This document shows, piece after piece, positions 1 through 11,906 of a stretch of DNA of 64,000 bases. Source of the DNA: Heliocidaris erythrogramma (lineage: Eukaryota; Echinodermata; Echinoidea; Camarodonta; Echinometridae); the NCBI GenBank assembly GCA_025617745.1, contig CM046869.1, positions 15,705,168 to 15,769,167 on the forward strand. Reading direction: 5' to 3'. The notes under the pieces are model-generated. The model made no database searches and was not told the origin of the DNA. It saw only the letters and a list, made by a program, of their open reading frames with translations. A program made the translations under genes and the position numbers. The number at the start of each line of letters is the position of its first letter. The first letter of the stretch is position 1.

Positions 1-1992
1 ATTGTCTAGCCATCTCCTTTGCCTGTTTGCGACCCTCTATCTCTTTGTGGAAGACCTCATTAAACTGGCCCCCAAAGAGTGGGATGCGAGGAAGGGATAT
101 CCCGCAAAAGAGGCGGGAAGTCTTTCTCTAGCACTCCCAGTGTGGTGCGGTGTTGATGCGTAATGTCAATCGCCGCTGATGAGAGCTGAGACCACTGAAG
201 TCCAGCTAACAAAAGCAGGAGTTCATCCAACAAATCGGAGTCCCCCTCGGTCACATTCAGTTCAACTGATCTGGCCCGAAGGCGGAACAGTGAACCCAGG
301 TACGCCGAAAGTCTTAAGCCCGACCTGACTTTGGTTTCAAAGTTCACTAGGGGCTTCTCGGCCGATCTATAGGACTGAGACTTGAAATTGATATTCAAAC
401 GTAGTCCCATACCCAAAATTTCCTGGGATAAACCCTTGGCTGAAAAGAAGCCCTGGGTATCATCCCGATAGAAAGAGAAGGCACTACCAAAGGGACGTCG
501 GGTAGCCCGACCCGCATCGGAGAGTGCCTCCCTATCCCCATACTCCTGTTTGAAGTCCTCTGTAAGAGGAATACCAGGAGACGGGCCATGCTGTCTGAAT
601 AACAGCGATGGCTGGTCACTGTCCGACTGGACTTGGGGAAAAATTTCTGGCATATACTTCTCTAACAGGGCCTTGGCATCCGCCGCCATAGCCTGACAAG
701 GCTGGGGGTCGTAGCCGGCCTGAGATTCTGAAACAGACGGGGTGGATATGCCCACGGACCAGTGACAGACTCCTCCCCCAGCGGGGCTCCGAGAGCCGCA
801 GGCACGGGAGGAGTAGGTCGAGATACCGGATTCGGACAAAATTGTCCCAGGTTCTCATGAATATCGGAGACTGGGAAAACACATCGGAGACTCGGGAACA
901 TCCTCCATCACAGTGACAACTGACTGGGGAGAACCCGTCTCAGTAGCCGGCAGCGTCGGGGGATTAGTATCCCAACCATGCTGCTCAGCAAAGAGTCTCA
1001 TTAATCTGAGCAACTCAGATTGAGAGTCGGGGGGGGGGGGGAAGAGAGGGCTGAGCCTTCTTACCCAACTTGGGTTTATCCTTGGATTTACCCTTCTTGG
1101 CTTTAAGCTTCTTAGCGGGGGTGTGAGCCACCATAATAGAAGGCCGTTTAGAAGTACGGGAAGTGTTAGGCTGCAGTATAGAAGCCTCACTACCCAAATT
1201 GTCCGGGCCGGGCTCCCCAGTGGGGAGAAGCAATTCGGCCGCAACTCTAGGGACTGTGCTTCCCCGACCAAAGCCCCGATTCGCATTGACTGCCGGGGGT
1301 GTACGGGCTGCTGCATTGCAGCACTGCTGGGAATAGCACCCGGAGCACTGACTTTGGTCAGTGGCTGGCGGGAACCAGCAGTCTTCCGCTGTGAGAACCT
1401 GCTCGAGGAGGAGGTCTTCTCAGCGGGATGCGGATTTGCGTTACGGGCTGTAATTCCCCCAGACACACTGACGGTGGTCGGATGTCGGGGGAAGCCAGTA
1501 ACACTGGGTGAAATCTCGCTAGGCACCCCGACAGTGGTCGGGGGTCGGCAAGACCCAGTAACATCATTAGCTGACCGCTTACCGGTCTTGCCAGTTAATG
1601 CCCCCTCCAGGCTCCCGACGGTGGTCGGGGGTCGAGAGGACCCGGTAATACTAGCTACCGCCCCCCCAACTGCAGACGCGATGGTCGTGAGTTGGAGGGA
1701 GCTAGAATTGCTAATGACGGGTGTTTTCGGTCCGAACACCTAACTTACCTATAAAGCCTGTCTTGCTCGACGCTCCCGGTACAAAAATACCAGAGCGAGC
1801 CGACAGACTGACGCCCTTACCTCCCCTGACCATCGTGTTTGACTCGCTGGTAGGCGAGCAAAACACAGAGGTCTCCAACACACTCACTGAGCTGACGCCC
1901 TTATAAGTGAGAGTAGTGGAAGGGAGGGAAAAAGAATTGGAAGAGCACGAAGGCAACCAAGACCTCGATTGCTCTTCCTCCGAAGAACTCAT
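1..1992 (-). pseudogene. DIRS family A gag-like ORF1, broken
   Basis: This is the structural (gag-like) ORF of a DIRS element. Such proteins are thought to package element RNA. Reading probably starts at the ATG at 1992 (MSSSEEEQSRSW), but the frame shifts near 1725 and 845, so the product is spread over blocks at about 1992-1711, 1739-855 and 839 to the window edge. A lysine-rich stretch (KKLKAKKGKSKDKPK) lies near 1120 and could bind nucleic acid or act as a nuclear signal. The last block is predicted helical with leucine runs. No CCHC zinc knuckle is visible. A run of twelve G at about 1030 is one likely cause of a frameshift. The call rests on position in the element and on the second copy at 9566-11771. 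Confidence 0.65.
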
Positions 1993-2611
1993 TATCACCT
2001 GTAAGGAGATATAAAAGAGTCAAACAATAAATAATTGTAAAGAAAGAGCGTACAGTGCGAGAGTGAAACAGAATGGAATTTTCCAGCGCAGTGTGTGGAA
2101 AATTCCTTTCAAGCTCTATGAACAAAAGAACACTCTCATAAGGGTATATGCACACAATAGCCACACACACGAAACACCAACGAAACGTTACAGGGCTGAG
2201 CGCCCGGCAAAACGCCAAAGCGAATACCCTGGGCTACTATACGAAAGAGGTGAATAGTGAGGTATGAATTTAAGCTCAAATATCACCAAAATAAATAGGT
2301 GACAGACATAAACCGACTCTAAACAGATATTATAACAAGTCTAGGATGGAAAAATTGGCAAAAGGCACCAGAAAACGCGCCAGAAGAGTAGCAAACTCTG
2401 AATTTTTGCGCAAGATAGTGACTTAGCTGCAACTCTTTAGGCTGCGAGAAGGAAAGAGGAGGATTGTGTGCGCGCGTCATGCGTACATGCACAGAGGAAG
2501 GTGTGATCATAAGGGGGGTATATGCACTGTCATGACTTTAATTACTCAAATGGCTTGCGTAGTCGGAAGACTAGCAAAATAACGATGTTTCAATGATTTA
2601 TTGTAGTAAAT
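1..2611 (-). mobile_element. DIRS element A1, 5' part
   Basis: This is the 5' half of a family A DIRS retrotransposon on the minus strand, cut by the left edge of the window. It holds a gag-like region followed by a leader of about 600 bases. The leader matches 18321-18810 and 51240-51809 closely, including a shared purine-rich stretch and the terminal TTTATTGTAGTAAAT at which other family members also end. Just inside that end, the usual AATAGGTAGGT of the ITR is replaced by AACGATGTTTCAATG, a string that recurs about 75 bases outside the element. The ITR has therefore been patched or rearranged. Confidence 0.8.
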
Positions 2612-5468
2612 TATCTTATTTCTGTTACTTAGGTTTATTGCTTTCAAAATCCAAAACGATGTTTCAATGTTATGACATAAGTGAGATGATTCCTTTTTCT
2701 CCAAACACCTTACGATTACTTGATAAAATTAAAGGAATGACTATATAAAATGTTGTTTTGGAAAGTAAATATACCTATTCTTGGTCACGGTGCTTTTTCA
2801 CCATTTACAGCATTATAACTCCATTTTTAGTTATTTATAGTCAAAATTATTGTCATATTCCACGTTTGAAATTAAATTTCCTTTAATTAGAGTACAAACA
2901 TGACATATCTTGAACAATTTTCAGAATGTGACAGCTGTCGCTATGTCAGGAACCCATTTATAGTCCTTGTGCAGGAGATCTTTTGAGTAGTCCACCCTAG
3001 AGGTGATTATTAGACCCCACTGGACAATATTAGAATGTATGTAGTTTGTATATCTTGCCATGTCAGGTAAACCTCTCATGCCCCCTGGGTATACTTCATT
3101 TTCAAGTACAATTTGCAAAACATACATGTACTATTACATTTTGTCTTTTTTAGTATACTACATTTCAGTCTTCATTTTCTATACAACATGCTCCCATACA
3201 TATCAAAGGGTAATAAATAAATGAAGAAATAAAATAATAGCAGGGGCAATATATCATAGGAGTGAGTAAACAAATCATAATAAAGTGCATGTGTACCACA
3301 TACCTGTTTCTATGTCAAGCAGAAGAGTGCGAACTAATTTTGGGAGTCACATTTTTTAATTAATTAGTTTTGTCAAAAGGTTCAACACCACATGCTACAG
3401 AGAATTTATAAGCTAGCACTAAAGTAATTTAGCTAATATACAGACTGCAACAAGTGAAGTACCACAGAATTATTCAAAGAAAGGCTGAAATTTTCAAATG
3501 CATCTTTTTTTAGAGAACCGTCCACAAGCCGTGCATCCATTTGTACCCTTCAGCTTGGAACAAGACTATCAGGGAAGAAGATGATGAAAAGATCCCACTA
3601 CCAGCTAAACATAAATCACAAAGGACGTTAAGGAACTTACAGGCACTCTAAAATTGCCTTGAGCTTGGACGACCTTCAGAGTGGACATGATCAGATGAGA
3701 TATTAAAAAGAAATTGGATAAATGAAGTTTGATGTGGACAAAGCTCACGGATGAGAGGATTCTTCCAGCAAAGAAAAAAAAAAGACTGCTTTCACACATT
3801 TCACATGAACAATTTATTTCATGTACACAATGCTTGACAGACAATTCCAACAATTATGGTCACATACACTGAGTGATGGTAGGAGCATATTGTTTGCAGG
3901 ACTTGACTGGGGTCTGGTACACAGAAGTCCTCTCAAATTTACTCTGGAAAAATTTGTAATTACTAGCTGGGCCAGCCCTTTGCATTTGAACCTGTCCAAT
4001 AACATTTCAAGCTGGAACCCCAAGTGAAAAAAACAAATTAGTGTTTGATCCCCTTTTGTTAATTTGATCTTATGTCAACATGGTCTCACAGGATATGATT
4101 TTTCCATCATAGTGCCTCGTCATGTTGTCTTACTTCTACATTGTTGGTTTTTATGCTTTAACATTGCATGTCATTTAAAGCTAAAACCATGAAATCCAAT
4201 GACAAAGCAACAACAACAGTGACTAACGCAACTCTGCATCTCATTTTGCAGTAAAAAAAAGTTATGCGTGAGACAATCTTAATAACAGCATTATAGCGAA
4301 TTTCCAGATAGAGCAGTACAAAGCCTGATAATTTCTAATAGAATACAAATTAAAGACTACATGCAAGTTTCCTGCAGATGGATAAAGAAAAGTTTAATCC
4401 ATTTGGACCCATACACACCAATTAGATAGTATACTGACAGACTAATTTTCCAAGAGGCATTAACTTCTTTTTTAATAGAAAAAGAAGCAGAGCAGAACTG
4501 TTTAACCTTTCAGAGTAAGCTATGTAAAAAGATACTTGAATGAAATAAGAGACTTTTATAAATAAAGCTTTGTATAATGTTGTCATGAATAACATTATAT
4601 ATTTTGCATATTAAGATCAGCATGCAGGTTACACCTTGACAAAGCAGTGGAAACTTTCATTATGTCATCTGAACATTGAGAGCCAGAAAGGCATTAATGG
4701 TCCATTAATGCCTTCAAATGTTGTTGCCAAACATGGGACATAATAAAATCAGCATTATGGGTGTGTGCATCTACTGCTGAAACACATTTTCCCTGCTTAA
4801 GCAGCTCCCTATATGGTTTCTACTTTTTCATTTTCAAATGCTGAAAATATTAACTTTTTGTTGGATATTTTTTTTTTAAATCTGCATAAATGATCTATAT
4901 GTTGCCTTTTTTTGAGAGTCCTTATCTCCCAGAACCTGTAATAGATATATCTCATGCAGATATACACTTCTTTAAAACAAAATTGAAGGTGATTTTCTTT
5001 CTCAATACATGTACTCAATATTAACTTCACCTTATTTCACAATAACTCATGTAATAATATAATGTAATGTAATGTAATTCATATGAACTATATAAATGAA
5101 GTCCAAAATAAAATACAAATGAATATTCTAAGTTTGGGACAAACAAGTACTGTATAAACACTGTAATATAACTTTCACTAAAATAGTTAGTTGCATGACA
5201 TAAAATCACCAGTAAATTAAAATGAATAATTCCACAATTTATGCATGCACAAGATCAGGAGAGCCAAATCTTCCTGGTTGTCCAACAGCTCATACTAGTT
5301 GTCCTGGAGCCTTGGGCAATCATAAATATTAAATAATGTCTAGCAATTTTTATCTTATTGATCTATTTCTTTCTCCAATATATCAAAAAGGGGCATCAGA
5401 AAAAAAAAATTAAGCAATATGACATCGTATTTATCTACAAATGCTGCCCTCTACTTTTTGCATCTTAC
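2612..5468. other. AT-rich host sequence, no gene recognised
   Basis: AT-rich sequence downstream, in gene direction, of the last recognised DENND1-like exon. Later exons or 3' UTR of that gene may lie here, but none could be supported. A 68-codon open frame at 2921-3127 (minus) has no recognised similarity. The only structure seen is the short palindrome at 4688-4714. Confidence 0.5.
4688..4714. repeat. 27-base near-perfect palindrome
   Basis: Two 13-base arms (AAGGCATTAATGG and its complement) are separated by a single T. It lies alone in AT-rich sequence and could form a small hairpin. No function is assigned. Confidence 0.85.
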
Positions 5469-5575
5469 CCTGTTCTTGGCATCTCTCGACTTGTCCTTCA
5501 GCCTGCCATAGAGAACAGTGCTCTTTGCTTTAGCCTGCTGCAGACGTTTATTAATGTTCTCTTGTATCTTGGAAC
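5469..5575 (-). CDS. DENND1: DENND1-like gene, exon after the DENN module
   Basis: This 107-base exon starts in phase 1 and ends in phase 0. It is bordered by a good acceptor (TTTCTCTCTTCAG) and a consensus donor (GTAAGATG). Two bases complete a glycine codon begun by the 22745-22832 exon, and 35 codons follow, among them QENINKRLQQAKAKSTVLYG. The peptide is strongly basic and likely helical. Its place matches the K-rich segment just after the DENN module of DENND1/connecdenn proteins. An extra phase 1-1 exon between it and the previous one cannot be excluded. A solo DIRS ITR starts only about 57 bases upstream of its acceptor. Confidence 0.65.
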
Positions 5576-5632
5576 CTGAAGAGAGAAACCATAGCATCAA
5601 CAAATTGTTTTTAACTAGCTCACGACCCGAAC

Positions 5633-5938
5633 TTGTAAAATCAGCATTAATTTTCTCATTTACTAGATAAATCTATATACCTACCTAATTTTTGCTGGTC
5701 TCCTGACTACGCATCCCAATCGAGAACTTTTACACATATAAGTCACATATTGTGCGCATCCCCCGTAATCCATTATCTCCTTCTTCACTCGCCCACATGA
5801 ATGTGCAACGGCCATCTTGCTCTATTGCGAACAGCCCCAAAGGGTAAAACATGTTGATTGCAAGGAGAGGGGTAGGAGGGTCATAGGTAGGTACATAGAT
5901 TTATCTAGTAAATAAGAAAATCAGTGCTGATTTTACAA
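5633..5938 (-). mobile_element. Solo DIRS 3' ITR (306 bp)
   Basis: This unit begins TTGTAAAATCAGC and ends with the complement, GCTGATTTTACAA. These are the exact outer and inner limits of the 3' ITR plus its ICR complement in element B1 (11907-12214). The inverted ends are about 56 bases long. The interior matches the inverted 5' leader of families A/B. No recombinase, RT or gag follows. It therefore looks like a DIRS equivalent of a solo LTR, or a MITE made from one ITR. It lies in the DENND1-like intron, close to the acceptor at 5576-5577. Confidence 0.8.
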
Positions 5939-5999
5939 ATTTTCCCAAGGTCAAATAGTTAAACTGGTTATACTGGTTTTCACTGGTCTAAGTGATTGG

Positions 6000-6292
6000 A
6001 CTTGTAGAAATTTCTTTCTATTCTATTCTATTTCTTTCTATTTCTATTCTATAACCATGGTTTATAACCATGTTTTTTTTAAACTTTTTAAACCAAGATT
6101 CCTCCATTTCTGCAGAAAATAGAAAGAATGCAATGTTTTTTTTTTTCCTCTTAATTATAATACTGTTATTTTTCCATTTATTTAATTGTCATAATTATTG
6201 TAAACCGTGTTATTTTGTTAAAATGCACTTTTATATGTACCTTTCTTTTGGAAATGAAAATAAAATTGAATTGAATTGAACTGAATTGAACT
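6000..6292 (+). mobile_element. LINE-like 3' end with ATTGA tail
   Basis: A TTTCTATTCTA-rich microsatellite is followed by AT-rich sequence ending in AAATTGAATTGAATTGAACTG. Such short tandem tails are typical of 3' ends of CR1/L2-like LINEs. No coding remnant is attached, so the call rests on the tail alone. Confidence 0.4.
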
Positions 6293-6723
6293 GAGATACA
6301 CCACCTAAAAAATGACCCAAAATGGGCATTTTTCAATTTTCTTAAAAATGGGAAAATTGGCATCACCCCTAAAGTAATAATGGAATGATCCAACACTTTA
6401 TTATAAGTATTGTCCATAGAAATTGTAAGAAGGATAGAAAGAGAAACTCTAAGTTTTGTTTGAATGGTATAATCCTAATTGCATTTTTACTCTGAATGAA
6501 AATTGCACTAAATTTCAATATTCATGTCTTTGATAGGTACCAAAAAGGGCCATTTTTACGGGGTAGGGATAATTATGAATGGAATTATGAACAGAAAGTT
6601 TTAACATCATTTTCGTAGGATATACCGTGTATATATCACTACTTCAAAATATAAAAGAAATCCGCCGACCCCCATCTTCAGACTTTTTTCAAATCTGCCT
6701 GATTCTCTCAGATAGTAGCTCTT
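6293..6723. other. Intronic sequence, nothing recognised
   Basis: AT-rich sequence between the LINE-like tail and the truncated 3' side of the A2/B mosaic. No gene, repeat border or RNA was recognised. Confidence 0.5.
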
Positions 6724-6743
6724 AAGAGAAGAAGGGAACAGGA

Positions 6744-7305
6744 TTACAAAGAATACACAGCGGCCTTCAAAGTAGCGGACACAAAAATTGCCTCTCCTGC
6801 AGGGACATCCCTAAGGTAGCAAGAAATGAAGGAATTGGGCGAACGCCAATAGGCAGCCTTCAAAATATCATTAAGCGTCACACCTTGAAAAAGAGCCCAA
6901 GAGGTGCTGACACTAAGATTGTCATGAGCATGGGGCTTACTATCTGACATGAGAGCCTCTTCGGCGGGGGCCTGAATAGCTTCGACAATCCATCTAGAAA
7001 TGGAATCAAGAGAAGCAGGAGAAAAGGGCTCTATAGTGATCAGGAACAACTGATCATCTTTGCGATGTGTCTTAGTCTTATCAATACCATTTGAGAGCTC
7101 TAACAGGACACCAAACCTTGTCCTCACGCACTGACGAAAAGTCAGATAGCGGACAAAGAAAAATCTCAACAGGGCCAGAAGAAGCTGTCTGATTCTTGGC
7201 AATGAAAGAAGCTTTAGGAATCAATCTAAAGCCTTTTCTCTCCCAACGAACATGACCAGGAGTAAGACAGAGGGCATGAAGGGTACTGCGCCTCTGCCCA
7301 GAGGA
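6744..7305 (-). pseudogene. DIRS tyrosine recombinase, C-terminal remnant
   Basis: This is the catalytic half of a DIRS tyrosine recombinase, the enzyme that integrates the circular cDNA. The conserved GQRRSTLHALC block is cut by the junction at about 7305, and WCPVRALKWY lies near 7090. The frame shifts near 7130. The HxxR motif reads HDNL: its arginine is replaced by leucine (codon at about 6915-6917). The tyrosine context SCYLRDV is kept near 6810. The N-terminal DNA-binding half is missing because the sequence jumps directly into RNase H. Confidence 0.8.
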
Positions 7306-7990
7306 TGAAAGAGGCAATGGGCATGATCGCCATGTGATGACACCACCTCCACAGTGCCTCCCTGTCGATCGATATAAGCCGCAATTGTGACATTGTCCAT
7401 GAGGATCAGAACTGAACGACTGAGAAGTCGACTTCTGAAGTGAAGCAGGGTTAAGAAGACTGCCATGAATTCCAGGACATTGATATGGGGTAGAGTCCCA
7501 CGATGAGACCAATCCCCCGAAACCGTGCTGCCGTTGCAATGTCCGCCCCACCCTAGCCGAGAGGCATCTGTCGAAACCGAGATCTTCCGTAGCGAAGGAC
7601 CCTGAGACAGGACATCCCGGAGAAGTGACGCAATGTCAGTCTCCGTAACCCCCGAGGGCAGAGAGGGCCAAAACCCTGCGACGGTACGTATCCGAAGCCG
7701 CCGCACTGGAAAGTTGTGACCACTGCAAACAGAAAAGTGTCTGCAGCAGTTCATCAATAACCAACGCAAAGTCGAACCCTGCGCGCGGGCTGACTGAAAT
7801 TCAGGGAGATATTTGGACAACAATGCAATCGCCTCTGCCCCACAAAGGGAGAGTGATTGAGATTCAGAAACTGAAGCTTGAGAAGCCACATCCAAATCTG
7901 GTTCTGCTTGAATTGATTGGGACAAAAGCCGAAACAGGCGGACACTCCCATGGGCCACTATAAGTCTCCTCACCCGGCTGAGCCCCGAGG
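7306..7990 (-). pseudogene. Family B RNase H and gag fragments joined out of order
   Basis: The minus strand carries a family B RNase H segment (STDASRLGWGGHCNG near 7550, INVLEFMAVFLTLLHF near 7470). Upstream of it is a stretch matching gag at 15390-15830 of element B1. The RT that should separate them is missing. The first RNase H has most acidic residues, but both ends are abrupt, so this is a deletion product and not a working gene. Confidence 0.7.
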
Positions 7991-9669
7991 GCTGTGGAAA
8001 AAGGCATCCATCGCCCACGCCTCCTGATCCCGAACCCGCGAGCAATACCTCGGGAGTCGGTGATTGAGGGTGGAGGCGAACAGATCGATCTCCAGAGGAC
8101 CCCACACCTCTTGGAGAAGAGCAAACACCTCCGGATGAAGAGTCCACTCTGACGGGAGGCATTTGCCCCGAGACAGAAAATCCGCGATCAGATTGTCCTG
8201 ACCGGGAATGTAGGAGGCTACCGGAATAATGTTCATAGACCGGCACCACCTCCACAACTGGGCAGCTAAGGTGTTCAGAGAGGAAGACCGAGTGCCGCCT
8301 TGGCGATTGATATAGGCAGCTACTGTGACATTGTCCGTACAGTGCGACCAACAAGACCGGGCCTGAAGTGATGAAGAGACAGGCTGACCGCCATCATTTC
8401 CAAACATTGATATGGGGCATAACTCTCAAGTGAGACCAGTCCCCTGAAATAATCTCGCCCCGGCAATGACCACCCCAACCGAGAAGGGAGGCGTCTGTCG
8501 CCAGAGAAACTGACGGAAGAGGGGTACAGAGAGGCTTGCCTTGGGCAAGAAACGAACTGTTCGTCCAGGGGGCGAGAAGGAGCTTGATATCTCTTGGGAG
8601 TGGAATCCACCCCAAAGGAGAATCTTTGCCCAGTCTGAAAAACTTGAGGAGGTGCCTCTGAAAGGGCCTCATCAACAGCCTGCAGTCTGGCAAGACGTCG
8701 ACTAGACTGGCCAGATAGCCCAGGAATTGAAGCCATTGTCTGGCTCTGACCCTGCGGGCCGCTCGCAATGACCGTGCGGTCATGGTGATAGTCCGAATTC
8801 TGTCCCGACTGGGGCGGGCAAGCTGATTCGGGATATCTATCTCCGCACCCAAGTACATCGGGGTACGTGTGGGAGATAATTCTGATTTTTCCCAGTTTAT
8901 CAGAAAGCCTAAGTCTTACGTTAACCGCAGTAAAAGGCATAACTGATCCAACAGGAGGGACTCTGAGTTTGCAACTAGGAGCCAATCGTCTAGATAGACG
9001 AATAATCGGAGGCCACGATTCTGTAGAAACGCGGCCAGGGCCGACAGGGCAGGGCACGAAATCGAAACGTTTCGCCCCGGAACGCGAATCCCAGCAAATT
9101 TATGGACAGAGAGTGGATGGGAATGTGAAAGTACGCGTCTTTGAGATCGAGGGAGATCGCAAGGTCGTCCCGCTTGATTAAGGGCAGAATAGATGCCAAG
9201 GTCTCCATGCGCAAATGCACTGGAGGTATAAACCTGTTGATTCTTTTCATATTTAGAATCATACGTAAACTTCCCGAGCGCTTGGGAATGACAAATATTG
9301 GGGAGAGACAGAGATGAGGATGATCTCTCACCCTTTCTACAGCGCCCTTTCCCAGCAGCGTGGCGATCTCTGAGATGTGCTGCTGGAAAAGGGCTGACAT
9401 TGAGGCGGGCGGATTCTGATGGCGCCGTTTGGAATTGGCTTTATCAGATCTATGTAAAAGCCGTCGCGCACGACGGATGGCACAAAGGCGTCGCCGGAGA
9501 TTGCCTCCCAAACTGGGAGGAATCTCTGGAGCCGCCCACTGTCCACAAGCACTCGGGGTAAGGTGTCAAAAGGCCGACTTGGGCCTGACCGGGCCCTTGG
9601 CGGCGGTCTTACGCCCCCCTCTTCCTCTCGCCGAGCCTCTACCACGGTTGCCCATGGTAGGGGTCTCAA
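7991..9669 (-). pseudogene. DIRS RT-RNase H, family A, frameshifted
   Basis: Reverse transcriptase followed by RNase H of a DIRS element. The RT N-terminus lies near 9600 (FLPVWEAISGDAF), then LSPIFVIPKRSGSLRMILN near 9290 and the motif A region SLDLKDAYFHIPI near 9150. The catalytic YLDDWLL lies near 8995. The connection and RNase H follow, with STDASLLGWGGHC near 8470 and DFLSRGKCLPSEW near 8160. The pieces are in several frames (about 9511-8990, 8858-8394, 8407-7970), so at least three frameshifts separate them. Key RT residues are present, but the gene is not continuous. Confidence 0.8.
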
Positions 9670-11771
9670 CCCGAGGGATAGTCACAGTCACTCGACGCTT
9701 TGAGCGGTTAGCGTCTGTCGAGACCGACTTAGACTTCGGAAAGGACCGAGCAGGCCGAGTGGGCAAGAATTGTCTGGCCATCTCCTTTGCCTGTTTGCGA
9801 CCCTCTATCTCTTTGTGGAAGACCTCATTAAACTGGCCCCCAAAGAGTTTGGGATGCGAGGAAGGGATACCCCGCAAGAGAGGTGGGATGTCTTTCTCTA
9901 GCACTCCCAGTGTGGAGAGCGCCAACTTGCGGCGTTGATGCGTAATGTCAATCGCCGCTGATGAGAGCTGAGACCACTGAAGTCCAGCTAACAAAAGCAG
10001 GAGTTCATCCAACAAATTGGAGTCCCCCTCGGTCACATTCAGTTCAACTGATCTGGCCCGAAGGTGGAACAGTGAACCCAGATACGCCGAAAGCCTTAAG
10101 CCCGACCTGACTTTGGGTTCAAAGTTCACTAGGGGCTTCTCGGCGGATCTATAGGACTGAGACTTGAAATTGATATTCAAACGTTGTCCCATACCTAAAA
10201 TTTCCTGGGATAAACCCCTGGCTGGAAAGAAGCCCTGGGTATCATCCCAATAGAAAGAGAAGGCACTACCAAAGGGACGTCGGGTAGCCGACCCGCATCG
10301 GTGAGTGCCTCCCTATCCCCATACTCCTGTTTGAAGTCCTCTGTAAGAGGAATACCAGGAGACGGGCCATGCTGTCTGAATAACAGGGGTGGCTGATCAC
10401 TGTCCGACTGGACTTGGGGAAAAATTTCTGGCATATACTTCTCTAACAGGGCCTTGGAATCTGCCGCCATAGCCTGACAAGGCTGGGGGTCGTAGCCGGC
10501 CTGAGATTCTGAAACAGACGGGGTAGAAACCTGCGAGACAGAATCAAATTCGGGAGAAGTTGTCCGGTGGGGAAAATCCCATGGGGGTGGATATGCCCAC
10601 GGACCAGTGACAGACTCCTCCCCCGGCGGGGCTCCGAGAGCCGCAGGCACGGGAGGAGTAGGTCGAGATACCGCATTCGGACAAAATTGTCCCAGGTTCT
10701 CATGAATATCGGAGACCGGGAAAACACCGGGGTCCGACTCGGGAACATCCTCCATTCACAGTGATAACTGACTGGGGAGAACCCGTCTCAGTAACCGGCA
10801 GCGTCGGGGGATTAGTATCCAAACCATGCTGCTCAGCAAAGAGTCTCATTAATCTGAGCAACTCAGATTGAGAGTCGGGGGGAAGAGAGGGCGAAGCCTT
10901 CTTACCCGACTTGGGTTTATCCTTGGATTTACCCTTCTTGGCTTTAAGCTTCTTAGCGGGGGTGTGAGCCACCGTAATAGAAGGCCGTTTAGAAGCACGG
11001 GAAGTGTTAGGCTGCAGTATAGAAGCCTTACTACCCAAATTGTCCGGGCCGGGCTCCCCAGTGGGGAGAAGCAATTCGGCCGCAACTCTAGGGACTGTGC
11101 TTCCCCGACCAGAGCCCCGATTCGCATTAACTGCCGGAGGTGGACGGGCTGCTGCATTGCAGCACTGCTGGGAATAGCACCCGGAGCACTGACGTTGGTC
11201 AGTGGCTGGCGGGAACCAGCAGTCTTCCGCTGCGAGAACCTGCTCGAGGAGGTGGTCTTCCTAGCGGGATGCGGATTTGCGTTACCGACTGTAATTCCCC
11301 CAGACACACCGACGGTGGTCGGATGTCGGGGGAAGCCAGTAACACTGGGTGAAATCGCGCTAGGCACCCCCGACGGTGGTCGGGGGTCGGCAAGACCCAG
11401 TAACATCATTAGCTGACCGCTTTGCGGTCTTACCAGTTAATGCCCCCTCCAGGCTCCCGACGGTGGTCGGGGGTCGAGAGGACCCGGTAATACTAGCTAC
11501 CGCCCCCCCAACTGCAGACGCGGTGGTCGTGAGTTGGAGGGAGCTAGAATTGCTAATGATGGGTGTTCGGTCCTAACTTACCTATAAAGACTGACGCCCT
11601 TACCTCCCCTGACCATCGTGTTTGACTCGCTGGTAGGCGAAACACAGAGGTCTCCAACACACTCACTGGGCTGACGCCCTTATAAGTGAGAGTAGTGGAA
11701 GGGAGGGAAGAAGAATTGGAAGAGCACGGAGGCAACCAAGACCTTGATTGCTCTTCCTCCGAAGAACTCAT
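9566..11771 (-). pseudogene. DIRS family A gag-like ORF1, broken
   Basis: This is the gag-like ORF of element A2. It starts at the ATG at 11771 (SSSEEEQSRSW) and runs through frame changes (about 11771-11553, 11409-11074, 11074-10700, 10755-10195, 10192-9566). A lysine-rich block lies near 10940 and a glycine/arginine-rich tail (GNRGRGSARGRGG) near 9640. Both suit RNA binding. The segment 10192-9566 is the longest clean stretch and closely matches 60-839. It abuts the RT ORF at about 9669. Confidence 0.65.
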
Positions 11772-11906
11772 AATCACCTGTAAGGAGATATGAAAGAGTC
11801 AAACAATAAACAATTGTAAAGAAAAGGGCGTACAAAGCGAGAGTGAAACGGAATGGAATTTTCCAGCCCAGTGTGTGGAAAATTCCATTCACGCACTACG
11901 AACAAA

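Larger units (their letters stand above)
6724..11906 (-). mobile_element. DIRS element A2 (mosaic), main part
   Basis: A DIRS retrotransposon on the minus strand whose 5' end continues at 18321-18810 beyond the nested element B1. Its 3' side is truncated at about 6724, so ICR and 3' ITR are missing. The part from 6724 to about 7990 is family B-like and internally deleted: recombinase C-terminus, a piece of RNase H, and a piece of gag normally found near 15400-15830. From about 7990 to 11906 it is family A: RNase H, RT and gag in order. It is therefore a recombinant of two elements. Confidence 0.8.

Noticed and set aside
1123..1743. 206-codon plus-strand frame opposite DIRS gag
   Set aside because: Similar antisense frames occur opposite every gag copy because of GC-rich repetitive composition. 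No domain was recognised, and it is disrupted in the other copies.
3490..3590. Possible further DENND1-like exon on the minus strand after a good acceptor (GATTTATGTTTAG)
   Set aside because: In the phase required by the previous exon it reaches a stop after eleven codons, and no family-like sequence is seen. It could be an alternative last exon but is unsupported.
5358..5579. 73-codon plus-strand frame overlapping the 5469-5575 exon
   Set aside because: It is the complement of the minus-strand exon and flanking intron, with no coding features of its own.
7221..8354. 377-codon minus-strand frame spanning RNase H and gag pieces
   Set aside because: The frame crosses mosaic junctions and reads much of the RNase H out of its normal frame. 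It is a chance open frame over rearranged segments.
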